A DNA stretch of 64,000 nt from Rhodotorula mucilaginosa. Taxonomy: Eukaryota; Basidiomycota; Microbotryomycetes; Sporidiobolales; Sporidiobolaceae. Shown here piece by piece: positions 46,337-57,140 of the stretch. Below the pieces are notes generated by a model. That model did no database searches. It worked only from the letters and a program-made list of their open reading frames with translations, and had not been told where the DNA came from. The stretch covers positions 62,001-126,000 of the forward strand of contig CP137878.1 in NCBI GenBank assembly GCA_034406715.1, read 5' to 3'. Within the stretch, counting starts at the first letter, position 1. Every line of letters begins with the position of its first letter. A program made the translations under genes and the position numbers.

Positions 46337-49300
46337 ATGCCGTGGAGGCTGTTCGTTCGCCCTCAGCCTGGCGCACAGCAGGATGTCGAGATGACAGCAG
46401 GAGCACCTCTGCTGTTCTCGTCTTATGCACGTCCCGCCGACGGCACCGGTGCATACGCGAGTAGCAAATGGGCATGCAGAACGAGCGATGGAAAGAGGGC
46501 CACCAAGTTCGCGACCGTGCTAGCGTGGCTCCGACGACACGCCTGCGCACTCTTCAGCAGTTTCGTCGCCCTCCTCCTCGTCCTTACAGCCGTCATATTG
46601 CCGATCAAGTCACCTCAAGTACTCGACAGCATCTATGACAGCGCAGCCTGTCCGGCCTGTCTTGCGCTGCTTTTCCCCCTGCAAGCGTTGGCTCGAAGAG
46701 GAGACGAAGCCTTCACGGACTTGGTGGTGGGATTCTGTATCCAGTTCAAGGTGAGCACGCCTGTTCAATCTCTTCCTTCAAGGTCGCATCGAAAGCCAAG
46801 CTGCTAATCGCACACACGAGCAGATCCAAGACGAAGACGTCTGCGACGGAGCAGTCCGCTCGCAAGCGCCGATTCTCGCGCACGTCTTGCGCACAATCTC
46901 GCCCGGCACGGACTCGTATCGCAAAATTTGCAGCACCTTGATGGAAGTGTGCGCTCCACCTCCGTTGAAACAGATAACCTTGAACTTTACCTCGCCGCCG
47001 GTTCCTGCCCTCGCCGTTAGGGACTTGACTTCCCCGGCGCGAATCAAGAAGGAATGGACCAGTCGGGGCAGGCGTCCTTTCCAGGTTGCGCACCTGAGCG
47101 ACGTGCATATAGACCGCAAGTATGCTGTGAGTGCTCGTCAGCTTGTGAAAACCCTGCCGCAGCTCGAGATGACGACCCTTCTTTGGCGCAGGTCAATTCT
47201 TCGACAGAGTGCTCGAAAGTCATTTGTTGCAGAGACTATGGCGCAACATCCATAGGTCCTCAAGTCGTGCACAAGGCTGGTCCGGTGTGTGCAACTTCCG
47301 AGCGCGCTCGAATCTCGCTTTCGCTGACTTCTCCCCATCCAGTTCGGTGCCCGCTCCGTGAGCATTTCTTGGGACCGATGATCTTCCAACGAGCTGGAAC
47401 AAGCTAACTCTACTGTGTAGTGCGATGCGCCCCCGGCGCTCGTAGACAGCATGTTCCGGGCGATGAATCGGTGAGCACAGCTCGCGAGACGCACCAGGTG
47501 CTGCTTTTGCTGACCACTCCCTCCCGCAAATCTAGCTTTGCTCCCAATGTTTCTTTCACCGTCTTCACAGGTGATGCCGTGGACGGCGCTGTATGGGACG
47601 ATGGCCGCGATGTGAGCGAAGAAACGATCCGTCTTTGCAGCGTGTGATCGAGTCCGAACTGACCGCCGCAACTACTTCCAGAAAATCTCGGAAGACCTAC
47701 GACTTTGGTACGGACAAATGAAGGAACCTTCCTATTCAACGTTTGGGAACCAGTGAGTCGAGGTTCATTCTCATGGAGCGAGTTTGCTGAAACGGCTGAC
47801 CGACCTACTCGCAACGCACAGCGACTCCGCTCCGGTCAACTCTTTCCCGCGTTGGGGCGCCGACAAGAGTGATTCAGTCGACTGGCTGTACGGAGTGGCG
47901 GCGGACAGCTGGAATGCGTCCATCGGCAACGAAGCCGCGCAATCGCTGGCGGAACTGAGCGGCTGCTTTTCTCGCGTCCACCCCGGAACCGATTTGAAGA
48001 TCGTCTCGCTCAACACGAACTACTGGTATCGTCAAAACTGTGGGTTTGAGTTGTACGAGTTTTGAGGAAGATGTACTGACTGCCTCGAGGGGGTAGTCTG
48101 GCTTTACGGTGCCGAATTTTCCGAATGGGACCCGAACGGCATTCTCAGTTGGCTGGCTCGTGAGCTCGACGAGGCGGAAAAGGCTCACCAGCGAGTCTGG
48201 ATCGGTAAGTTGTGCCCCGGACCGCTTCATTATCCCGGGCTGGCACTAATTGCCTCTTGTTCCCAGTCGGGCACATGCCACCGGGCAGTCATGACGCTTT
48301 TGTCGACCAATCCAACTACGCCAATCAGATTTTCCAGCGTTACAGCGATACCATTGCTGCGCAGTTCTACGGACATACGCACAGCGATACGTTTGCGGTC
48401 GGGTATTCAGATTACAGTCATCGAACGGCCGCGACTGCAAACGGCGTGGCGTTTATCGGCGCTCTCTTACCCCGAAAAGCGGCAACCCGGTCTTTCGCAT
48501 CTACGACGTCGATCCCGATACGTATGAAGTGATGGACTTTCGAACCTACACGAGTGAGTTCATCGAACCGAGCAGGATCTTCGGCGTGAAAGGAATTGAC
48601 GCTTTGCTTCCCAGCCAACGTCGACGGACCGGAGTTCCAGCGCGACCCATTGTGGATCGAGTACTACTCTGCGCGTGGCAGTGACTCCGGAAAGCCGACT
48701 CTATCGTGGCCGGAAAGCGCCCCGCTCAACGCGACTTTCTGGCACCTTGTGACTGAATCGTTCGAGCGCAACGAGTAAGTTGGTTGCCTCCTCTTGCTCT
48801 GCACCCTCGACTGACCGTACTCCGTCGGCAGCACCGCCTACCAGTTTTTCAATTCTCGCCTGTCGCGAGAAGGGGCGGCTTGGCCTTGCGATGGTGAATG
48901 CAAGCGTCAAACGATCTGCTCGCTGCGGACTCTTTCGACACAGCACAGATGCGTGCGTCCTTCCCGCTTTCAGATGAGGACGTATATGTGGTGCTGACCG
49001 AATACAAGGGACAGGATGACAAGACTACGCTATCTCCTACCGTCAGGGTGGCTTCGATGGATCAAGCCTGTGAAGGTCCAGGGCTCGGCTCAATGCTGCG
49101 AGCAATCGGTGGCGGTCAGGCAATTTCTTTCAGCCATTCGCTCCAAGGAAGCTTGCTAAAAGTCCCGGTGAGCCCCCTTCGTTCTCTCGGAGTCATTCGG
49201 TACACGAGCTCTGGACTGATTCCGACGGTTGTCGCAGGACACGCCGATGCGAGCACTCCACAAGCGAGCAGAACTCGCTTTGGGCAGCGATGCCATGTGA
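46337..49300 (+). CDS. Acid sphingomyelinase-like phosphodiesterase (apparent internal frameshift)
   Basis: Secreted or vacuolar metallophosphoesterase predicted to cleave sphingomyelin-like phosphosphingolipids. N-terminal cytosolic tail, one membrane anchor (FSSFVALLLVLTAVILPI, a type II signal anchor), a saposin-B-like domain with paired Cys (CPACLALLFPL ... FCIQFK ... DVCDGAV ... ICSTLMEVC), then the calcineurin-like core: AHLSDVHID, FTGDAVDGAVW, FGNHD, GHMPPGSHD and GHTHSD, all metal ligands present. A Cys-rich tail follows (CDGECKRQTICSLR). Exons include 46337-46750, 46824-47126, 47192-47284, 47343-47357 (15 nt), 47421-47470, 47536-47611, 47682-47752, 47822-48039, 48097-48204 and 48267-48553; the last ends at 49300. 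In 48267-48553 the frame fails: NGVAFIGAL is in one frame and TPKSGNPVFRIYDVD in the next, with the break near 48466-48476. Either one base is missing from the read or the allele is damaged. The last two exon junctions are less certain. Confidence 0.78.
47343..47357 (+). other. 15-nt coding microexon
   Basis: Encodes F-G-A-R-S between acceptor CATCCAG and donor GTGAGC in the sphingomyelinase-like gene. Adjacent exons are in phase 0 on both sides, so skipping would delete five residues without a frameshift. Confidence 0.7.
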
Positions 49301-49489
49301 CAGCTCAGAACTGTAGACGGACGTGCAACGCGAACCGAGTTGAGACCGAGATGCGAGCGAGACGTTGCTCGAGATCGTTCTGGTCGTCCAAGCCGTCGAG
49401 ACGGCAAGTGCAGCAGCCTCTCCGCAAGCACGACCCTTTCATCCTGAGATACTTCCTTAACTCAAGACTCGCACAAAAACAAACACCAC

Positions 49490-52129
49490 CTACTGCTTCT
49501 TGCCCTTATCCCCTCCCGCCTCGAGTCCAAGTTCCTGCGCAATCAACCTCCTCGCAATGGGGTGCAAGAAGCCGACTCCGTACTCTTCAAACGTCTCGCG
49601 CGCAAGATCCTTGTCGACTTGGTAGATGGCGCGGTAAGTCGGGCGGCAGTATTTCATGCGGCCTTGGTTGCGGACCCAGTGGGCGGTTTCGGGGGCGTAC
49701 AAGCCCGCCTTGAGCGCGAACAGGAACCAGCGGAGCTGTGCGCAGAGAGCACCGTTGAGATCAGCCTCGCGTGTCGGCAAGGTGTCCGGCCAGGACCGCC
49801 AAGAGACAATGTACGGCCAACATGAAACGCACCTTGATCTCGGGGTTCGCGTTCTTGTTGAACCCATAAATCCCTTCAAACGCCTCGACCGTCTCCTTTC
49901 CATACACGTCCTGAGTTCCGAGCGTCTCGAGGAAGAGGACAATCTGCGTCGCGCTCCACCCCTGCAAGTCGGACGCCGAAAACTTTCGGGCGAGGTCGGC
50001 GTCGGAGAGGGTGCGCGAAGAGTGCCAGGACGAGGCGAGCGAGTAGGCGCGGTCGGCGAGGGTCGTGTCGTACTCCATCTGCGCGAGTGGGCGATCCATT
50101 GACGGAGACTTGAGTGGTTAGCACACGGAATGAACGGGCGAGGGAAATAAAAACCAGCGCGCACCTTGACGGGCAATTCGAGCCCTTCGCCGTTGAACCA
50201 AGCCTGTGGATGCAGTCGAGCGGTCAGTATACCGCACCACAGTGATGATACAGACCCAAAGTTGTAGGAGGGTTGACAACAAGGGCTCTCTCTTACATTC
50301 CAGTCGACCTTTTCACGGAGGATCTGCTCCTTCTCCGGGAACTGACTCCAGTAAGACCTGCACGTCCACTCCCACGAAGTTCAACACATCCAGTCAGCAC
50401 TCTCATCAGAGCTGCGGTTATGTTCATGCTCTCGGGCGGGACGCACCAAAAGTGTTCCTCCCACTGCTGCGTCGTCAACGACTTGCCCTCGAACGCTTGA
50501 ATGTACGCCTTTTGATACGGGTTGAAGACCTCGACGCCTCCGACGAGTTTCTCGAGGTAGTAGAGGAAGTTGGCGCCCTTGTTGTCTGCGGGGATCCGAC
50601 CGTCAGAGGGAGGGAGAGCGGGAGGACTCCCGGTGTTTCGGATTGAAGAGAAGAAAAAGTGCAGGTGCTCACATGCGACGCTGGAGTAGAACTCGTCCGG
50701 GTCCTCGCCAAACTCGTATGGGATGTCTGCGCAGATTAACCCGACAGTGAGACAAGAGCGACGAGGAGAGAGCAAAAACAGATGATCCTCGACGCGACGA
50801 CGTAAGACTCACGCAGCCGCTGCGCCTTGCGCATCCCGTCCTTGTCGAACCGCTTCAAGTCGTCCGTCATGGCCTTGTACCCCTGGATGTACTCGAAATC
50901 GCGCGCGGCCGGTCCGTGCAACTTGAGCGCGACGAGGCGTTCGGTGTAAGTGGTCCAACCCTCGTTGAGCCAGAACGAGGACCAGCCGTCGCAGGAGACG
51001 TCGTTACCCTGTGGCAGGTGGCGCAAACAACCATAGGAGTCAGAAGTACGGTCCCAGATCCGTGGAGTCGCCATCTCAATTCGAGCGAACAAGACGATTC
51101 GAAACTCACGTGCCAGGAGTGCGAAGCTTCGTGCGCGACGACGTCGACTTGACTCCGGTCTCCGACGACTAGAGCGGGAGTAAGGAAGGTACAATTGGGG
51201 TTCTCCATACCCCCATAAGGGAACGAAGCCGGCAAGACGAGGGCGTCGTACCTCCCCCAGCGGTACGGTCCGCAGAGCTGTTCCGCCGTGCTGACCATGC
51301 GTTCGGCGTCTTGCTCAAACTCGTACGCGCACGCGTCGACCTTGCCCGGTTCGGCCCAGATGCCGGTCCGTTTCCCCAAGGGGCGGAAGGCGAGTTCACC
51401 GCCGGCGATGGCGATCAAGTAGGACGGGATTTTGATTTTTTGCTCCCAGACGTACTCGTGTTCGGTCCCGTCGATTTCGGGGACTCCGTCTTCCAAGGGA
51501 GGAACGGTCCGCTGCGCCGAGAGCAAGACGGGCAAGGTCGACTTGACGCGCGCGACGTAGGAGGCTTTGATGGCCGGAGTGTCCATGCAAGGGAGGAGGG
51601 ACCGAGCGTGGATGGCCTGACATTGCGAGTACATGAAGGGGTACCGTTTCGAGTCGGTTTGTTCGGCGTTGAGCCATCCCAAGGCGGTACACTCGTCGGT
51701 GGTGGCGTACTCGATCGAGATGGCAACGGTTTCGCCCTTTTGCAACGGCGCGGGGAGCGAGATGGTCAATGCGGAACCGAGGACCGGGTGCTGCCGCTTC
51801 GGAGGGATCGAGAAGGCGAGGTCCTTGTCATTCTCGACGAGGGAGCATGTCTTGATGGCGAGGTACGAAGTGTCGAGGACGACCTTGTCGACGCTGCTGC
51901 TGCTGCTGCGGGCTCGGAGGTGCAAGGTGGCCTTTCCTCGGATGATGCGCTGGCTCCAGTCTACGGTCCAGTCGAGCTCCAAGTGGGTGGTCTCGATGTC
52001 GAGGTAGTTGCTCTGCGTCGCTTGCTGTCGAGTTGCGGTAGATGGGGCGGAGTGGGGTCAGTCCGGTTAGAAGGAGCGAGACCCGGAGCAAGCGGTACTC
52101 ACGTCGACTGGGGATGGAATGGCGGCCAT
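49490..52129 (-). CDS. LAP2: Leukotriene A4 hydrolase-type aminopeptidase (M1 family)
   Basis: Bifunctional zinc aminopeptidase/epoxide hydrolase family. Nine exons: 52129-52103, 52024-51110, 51008-50813, 50726-50673, 50584-50449, 50357-50297, 50203-50165, 50078-49833 and 49735-49490; 639 aa, the usual ~610-670. The N-terminal beta domain starts MAAIPSPVDQATQSNYLDIE. The catalytic domain has the substrate-anchoring YGGMENP, the zinc site HEASH (residues 307-311) followed after 18 residues by E330 in FWLNEGWTTYTER, and a catalytic tyrosine region downstream. The C-terminal helical domain ends FGVGFLHPIARRLIAQEL-like, matching the family's HEAT-like end. The gene is head to head with the uL29m gene, 318 bp apart, and tail to tail with the sphingomyelinase-like gene. 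Confidence 0.93.
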
Positions 52130-52447
52130 GTCTTCGACGATGCTCGTCCGTCTCGAGCAGTGGCGTAAGAGAAGAGCGTGAGTGAGAGGAGCGAAATGAT
52201 GATGAGGGAGAGGATGCGGCGGGCCGACACAAACTCTCACACACTCTCGGATGGCTCAATGGAGTGCATCCGAAATTCTGATCTGTCGTAACTAGCCTAT
52301 CGGCGATATACACGTCTGCATCGGAGCCATAGCGCGGGAGGGGACTTCGGCCGCGCTGAAGAAGCTTCAAAATGCAGCCGCGCTCTCGGACGACTCCGAC
52401 TTGCGTTTCTCTCCGCAGACGGACGACCAGAGACAAACGAAGACGTT
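52130..52447. promoter_or_regulatory. Compact bidirectional promoter
   Basis: Only 318 bp separate the start codons of the divergent aminopeptidase and mitochondrial ribosomal protein genes, so regulatory sequence is probably shared. No specific motif assigned. Confidence 0.55.
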
Positions 52448-53255
52448 ATGCAGGCAGTCGCGCGCTCCTCCCTCGCCCGAGCCGCGTCCTTCGCGCCCGT
52501 CGCCTCCTCCTCCTCCTCCTCCATTTCGCATCGCTCTTTCTCGACGTCCCTCCTCCGCCCCGCCCGCTCGACCGCCTACAGGCCAAAGCGAATCCCGACT
52601 TACTACGGCCAGCACGCTGCCGCTCACCCGCAACCCGACCCGGCGCAGAGACCGACTCGCGAAGAGACCGACACGAGCAACCACCCGCTGTGGAGGTTCT
52701 TTCACGACCAGCAGAGCCTCGAAGTCCCAGACAAGCGCAAGGACAACTCGAGTGCGTCTTTCACACCGTGACTCTCTCTTCACCGCCAGATCAGACCCAG
52801 AGTCGCTGACCTTGAAACGCGCGCGTGCACCAGGTCGGAGTTGGACCGCGCCCGAACTGCGGCTCAAGTCGTTCACCGAGCTGCACCAGCTGTGGTACAT
52901 CCTCCTGAGGGAACGCAACGTCCTCCTCACTCAGCGCGAAGAAGCGCGAAGACTCCGCGTAGACTTGAGCGGCTACACCGCCGTGCCCGACAAACTCCGT
53001 CTCGTGCGTCTTGCGTCCCTCCTTCTCCTTGGCCTTTACCGATACTGGGGAGATACTCATGCAGGAACACACACACACGGGAACACACAGTGCCAGAAAT
53101 CGATGGCGCGGATCAAGCAAGTCATCTCGGAACGCCGGCACGCTGCGCTCCAAGCCGCCCAGATCCTCCGCGAGAGGGGTCAACTCGCCCAAGCCGAACA
53201 GGTCGAACACGAAGCCAAGGTCGCCCAGGAGGCCGTCGACCAGTCGGGTCGGTGA
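52448..53255 (+). CDS. MRPL4: Mitochondrial large-subunit ribosomal protein uL29m (MRPL47/Mrpl4 family)
   Basis: Structural protein of the mitochondrial ribosome large subunit. Exons 52448-52751, 52834-53003 and 53091-53255, 212 aa. The N-terminus is a clear mitochondrial presequence ([20 protein letters not shown] ... [11 protein letters not shown]: Arg/Ser/Ala-rich, no acids). The conserved core is [40 protein letters not shown] and [19 protein letters not shown], diagnostic of the uL29m family. The C-terminal helix ends in an Ala/Gln/Glu-rich stretch. The second intron contains an ACAC repeat before the acceptor. Confidence 0.92.
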
Positions 53256-53764
53256 TCTTTTACGAGCCTCGTAGGACTCCTTCCGGAGGGTAATCGCAAG
53301 ATTGGATGAACGGGCGGCAACTTTCAAGGAACATGCCCAATTGGAAGAAGACCTCCCATCCTTGGAGCCGGATCGGGACCTCTACATATCGTGAGGCAGA
53401 GCAAGTATTGAAGAGCGCTCAAACGTGCTGCCAAGGCGAGAAGAAAGCCTCGAGTCTCTTGCAAGTGTTGCAAGTACCTTTTTTTGTCTTCTCTCGTACG
53501 CGGTACGCGCCGGCCAACAACGGAAGTCTACTGCTGATAAAGCCTGTTCATAGCAACAAAAACGAGTTTACAAACTCGAGTCCAGGTGGAGTGTGTACAA
53601 ATCTGATCTCCTTTTTTCGCGTTGGGGTCAGTTTCTGTTCCCCTGCCTAACGCAAGGTATTCATTGTCAAGGAGGTCTTGACTCGACTCACCCGAATCCA
53701 AGTGGTAGTGTCTTTATATCCGTCGAGTCCCCAAGGCGAAAAGCGGGCCGTTGAGCACGTTTTT
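53256..53764. other. Convergent 3' intergenic region
   Basis: Lies between the stop codons of the uL29m gene (+) and the proline-rich protein gene (-). Lower GC than coding flanks; nothing recognised. Confidence 0.5.
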
Positions 53765-54625
53765 CTACAGCATCTTCTTGCATCCGAGGACGATCAGAGC
53801 GATGATCCCGCTGACAATGAGGCCGCTGATGACCATGAGCGAGATCCTGTACATGCACGCAGTTTGCCCCCAAACAGAACAGTCAGCTTGCGTTGAATTC
53901 GGTTATTTAAAGAGATCTTGCGGCGGCAAAGCCACCGTTTCGCTGCCCGCTGGCCCGCCCGTGATAGAGTGACTCTTCGCGTACTTACCTCTTGGTTTTC
54001 CGACTCGAAGATTCCTTCCTCGCGAGGACGCCGGTGCTGTGCAGACGAGGCGAGAGTCAGCAAAGTTACTGATGGCTCTCGCTTCACTCGTCTCGCAAGG
54101 TCTGCTGGCAGCGGTGAGACCAAGAGGGAGACTCACCCTCCCATTTTGACCGAGTACATATCCGGCTTCTCCTGCACGACGTGTTGCTGTTGCTGTTGGT
54201 GCTGCGGCGGCATCATCTGCGGCGGCGGGGCGACCTGACCCGAATGGGGCAACGGCGGCGGCCGAGGCGGAGGAGGTCCCCTCGCACTCGCAGCAGGAGG
54301 CTGTTTCTGCAACGTCGACGGGCGTCCTCCTGCTCCTCGAGGCAGTGGCGGTAGAGGAGCCTGAGGAGGAGCGTATTGCTGGGCGGCAGTCATCGGAGGA
54401 GGAGGAGGCAACCTCTCCTTGCTCTGGTCGAGCGAGCTGATCGAAGCATCGGACCAGGTGGTGATAGACGGTGGAGCTTGCAGCGAATCGTAACTCTGCG
54501 GGCGCGGGGCATACGTAATTGTTGGGATGATCCGAGGACCGAGTTGAGTGTTGATGGAAGAGATGTCGACTCACGGTCGGGGAGACCAGGTGCGGTCGGT
54601 ATGGCCTCGGCGGATCGTAGGACAT
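53765..54625 (-). CDS. Proline/glutamine-rich tail-anchored membrane protein
   Basis: Four exons close in frame: 54625-54575, 54495-54137, 54036-53989 and 53846-53765; 179 aa. The N-terminal ~135 residues are proline-rich (runs of PPPPP, RGPPPPRPPPLPHSG), with a Gln run (QHQQQQQH), and contain SH3/WW-type ligand patterns. A basic segment (ARKESSSRKTKR) precedes a single C-terminal hydrophobic helix (ISLMVISGLIVSGIIALIVLG) and the short tail CKKML. The layout is that of a tail-anchored or single-pass protein with a cytosolic proline-rich domain. No family recognised. A role in actin or endocytic scaffolding is only a guess from the proline motifs. Confidence 0.7.
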
Positions 54626-54865
54626 GGCTGATGGTGTTTCGGGGTGTGTGCCTCGTATAGAGTCTCTGCCAACGAGGCCCGGGGTGTCTGTCCGAGGTCA
54701 GGCTCGGTGGACAAGTGGCGGCTCCGAACTCGGCTCGTCCGGAAAAGTCAAGTCGAACAATAAAGGAGCATTCACAAATGCAAATATAAGTGTATGCATG
54801 CGAAAAAAGGATGCAAAACTTGTCTATCTGACCGAGTCTAGATGGGTATAGTCTTGGATGGGATC

Positions 54866-56506
54866 TCATGCGGAGAGGAAGAGGATCAGGACGGCGAGAA
54901 GGGGCGCGGCGATGATCGCACTCGATGACTGCCGGAGTGACGAGGCCGCTCCAGTATAACCTTGCTCGTAGGCAGTCTGTGAGCCAGGCAGGTTCCGATT
55001 GAAGGACGGATCAGCCCTTGTCAATGCTCAACTCAAGGCGCGCGCCCAGAAGAGAAACACCCCTCGCGGCTGTAGCTCACCTGGTTGCCAAAGTTCTCTC
55101 GGAGCCAGCTCGTGACTGTCGAGTTGCCGCCGACGAAGCGAAAATCGGCGAGTACCTCTGCAGTTGCGTTGCCTCTGCGCAAGCAGGTGGCAATCCTCGG
55201 ACGGTCAGCGAACGAACGGACGTTCCCTTGAGACCATCGACACGGGGCGCTCCACTCACTTCTTGAGGTAGTTGAACCAGGTGATGGCTTTGAGGTTCGG
55301 GAACCGCTGAGCAGTCGAGTTGCCCGTCATTTGCGCGATCCAAGTCGCCTTGACGGCGAGTTCGTCATCGCTCCGCGGGTACGGGTTCGGCTCATTCAAT
55401 GACGCCCGGTAGTTGTTCAAATTGGGCAACGGGGGCTGGATATCGGTATCGCCTTGCTGGGTATAGTACCGCGACGAGGAAGGGATGTCGAAGTAGTAAG
55501 GCGCGCTCGATTCGGCGACCACGACGGGGAAGCCTTGTTTCAGCTTGAGCGGGTTCGAGCCCGCACCACCGACGAGGTTGTAGAACGGTTGGAGCGATTC
55601 GCGGAACGACCCCGTCTCGGGAACCTGGTTGATGCTCCGCTCGGGGCCGAACCAGTACACGCTCAAACCGGCGACATCGACGTAGTCTTCGCCGGGCCAG
55701 TAGGGCGTGTAGCCCTGCACGGAATCGTCGACGGGACCGTTCCAGAGGTTCGGCGCCCAGAACATGTACGTCTCGTTCGTCGCGGCGCGGATGGCAGTCG
55801 TGACGCGCCGCCACACCGCGACGTACTCTTCCGGCTGCAAGCCGTAGCTCATCCAGCCTCCGTTCTGCAACGAGGGTGGATCAGAACTTGCCCTTTTCGA
55901 CTGGTATATGGCTCGAGGACTGACCATTTCGTAACAGAACCGCAACCAGACGGTGATGCCTCTCCGGTTGATAGACCGCACCGTCGAGACCAACTGCGTC
56001 GTCATCGCGTCGGTCCACTGGTCCATCCTCCCGCTGAACAACACAGCGGGAGCATAAACGCCCTTGACGTCGCCTCCGACGACCCTCTGAATCTCGTCGA
56101 TATGATAATCCGCCTGCGCAAACGTGTACGTCCCCGGGCTCGTGCCGACATTCCAGTAGTCGCCCCAGATGGCGGCGCACGATCCGAGGGCGGTACAGAT
56201 CGCGCGGGGACCTTCGTCGGACCAGAAGGGGAGGAAACCGAGGTGGATCCCGTTCGAGACGAGTCCGTTCGAGGGGAGACCGGGCGCGTCGCGGACGGAC
56301 GAGACGGCGAGTTGTTTCGGTTCCGGTTGGAGCTCGGTTGGTGTAGACGGGGCGGCGAACGTCGACGGTATGACCGCGAAGATCAAGGCGAGGAGTGCGA
56401 GCCGTATAGACGATGATGACGGTGTTAACAAGATCGGCAAATTCGTTGGCTTCAACGTCGTGGACGTCGGCGAGCGACCGATCGACAAGTCGCGGCGGCT
56501 CCTCAT
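54866..56506 (-). CDS. GPI-anchored GH26-like glycoside hydrolase
   Basis: Predicted cell-surface or wall enzyme. Exons 56506-55925, 55864-55260, 55174-55081 and 54976-54866, 463 aa. An N-terminal basic region plus hydrophobic segment (LALLALIFAVIPSTFAAP) is a signal peptide or signal anchor. The (beta/alpha)8-type domain has the paired-Glu pattern of GH26-like enzymes: VWLRFCYEMNGGW with E193 as likely acid/base, and GFPVVVAESSAPYY with E312 as likely nucleophile. Also seen are LGFLPFWSDEGPRAICTALG, MFWAPNLWN and AITWFNYLK. Several N-glycosylation sequons are present (NATA, NSTV, NQTA). The C-terminus (SSSAIIAAPLLAVLILFLSA after a Ser/Gly stretch) fits a GPI-attachment signal. Substrate (mannan or another beta-glycan) cannot be assigned. 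The start lacks close alternatives. Confidence 0.8.
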
Positions 56507-57140
56507 GCTCGTTGCTGCCGGATGCTGCCGCTCCTCTCGCTGTGGCAGCAGACTTGGCGCTGAGGAAGGCGCTTTAGATAGAGGTAGAGAGCATGATATC
56601 CGGAATGACGGAATTGTCGATGGATGCAGCCGCGCCGATGGAGAGAGGCAGCGCGCGGAGACCTTGGCAAAAGGGACGAGGCCGACAAGGACGGGCGGTC
56701 AAGCTGCCGAGCAAAAAATGATCATCAGAAAATTGCGCGAGAAAAGTGGAGGTGTTCGGCCTTGATCCCGTCAGTTGGAGACGGCCGTCGCTACGCTACA
56801 GACTCGCTGGTCCTTCGCTGCGATGTTGCTGCGCCGTGGCGATGCATAGGAGCCAGCTGGGAGCGTGGAGGACCCCCTCGACCTCGTAGCGACACCTCAC
56901 CCCGCCTTCGACGAGCCGACGAAAAGCGGGCGCGGTAACTAGCTGTCCAAGCCGAGCAGCTGTGGAAAGCGTTCGGTTGAGCTGAAGCATGCAGGAGCTT
57001 TAGCGCAGGAGCGTGGGAAACTCGAAAGCTGAGCGACGGTCGGCGGGTGACGCGGTTGCGGGCGACGATGGCGGAGGAGGCCCCGGCGTCGGAAAGTCCG
57101 CACGCGAAAGCGACAGAGCAGGACCGCTATCCTCGACAGC
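56507..57140. promoter_or_regulatory. Divergent intergenic region between the GH26-like and HSF-domain genes
   Basis: About 630 bp shared by two divergent genes. No coding sequence recognised. Confidence 0.45.

Noticed and set aside
48898-49713. Separate gene starting at 48898
   Set aside because: Its middle part (GQDDKTTLSPTVRVASMDQA) is better explained as the next-to-last exon of the sphingomyelinase-like gene; the following stretch includes an intron and then runs into the aminopeptidase 3' end.
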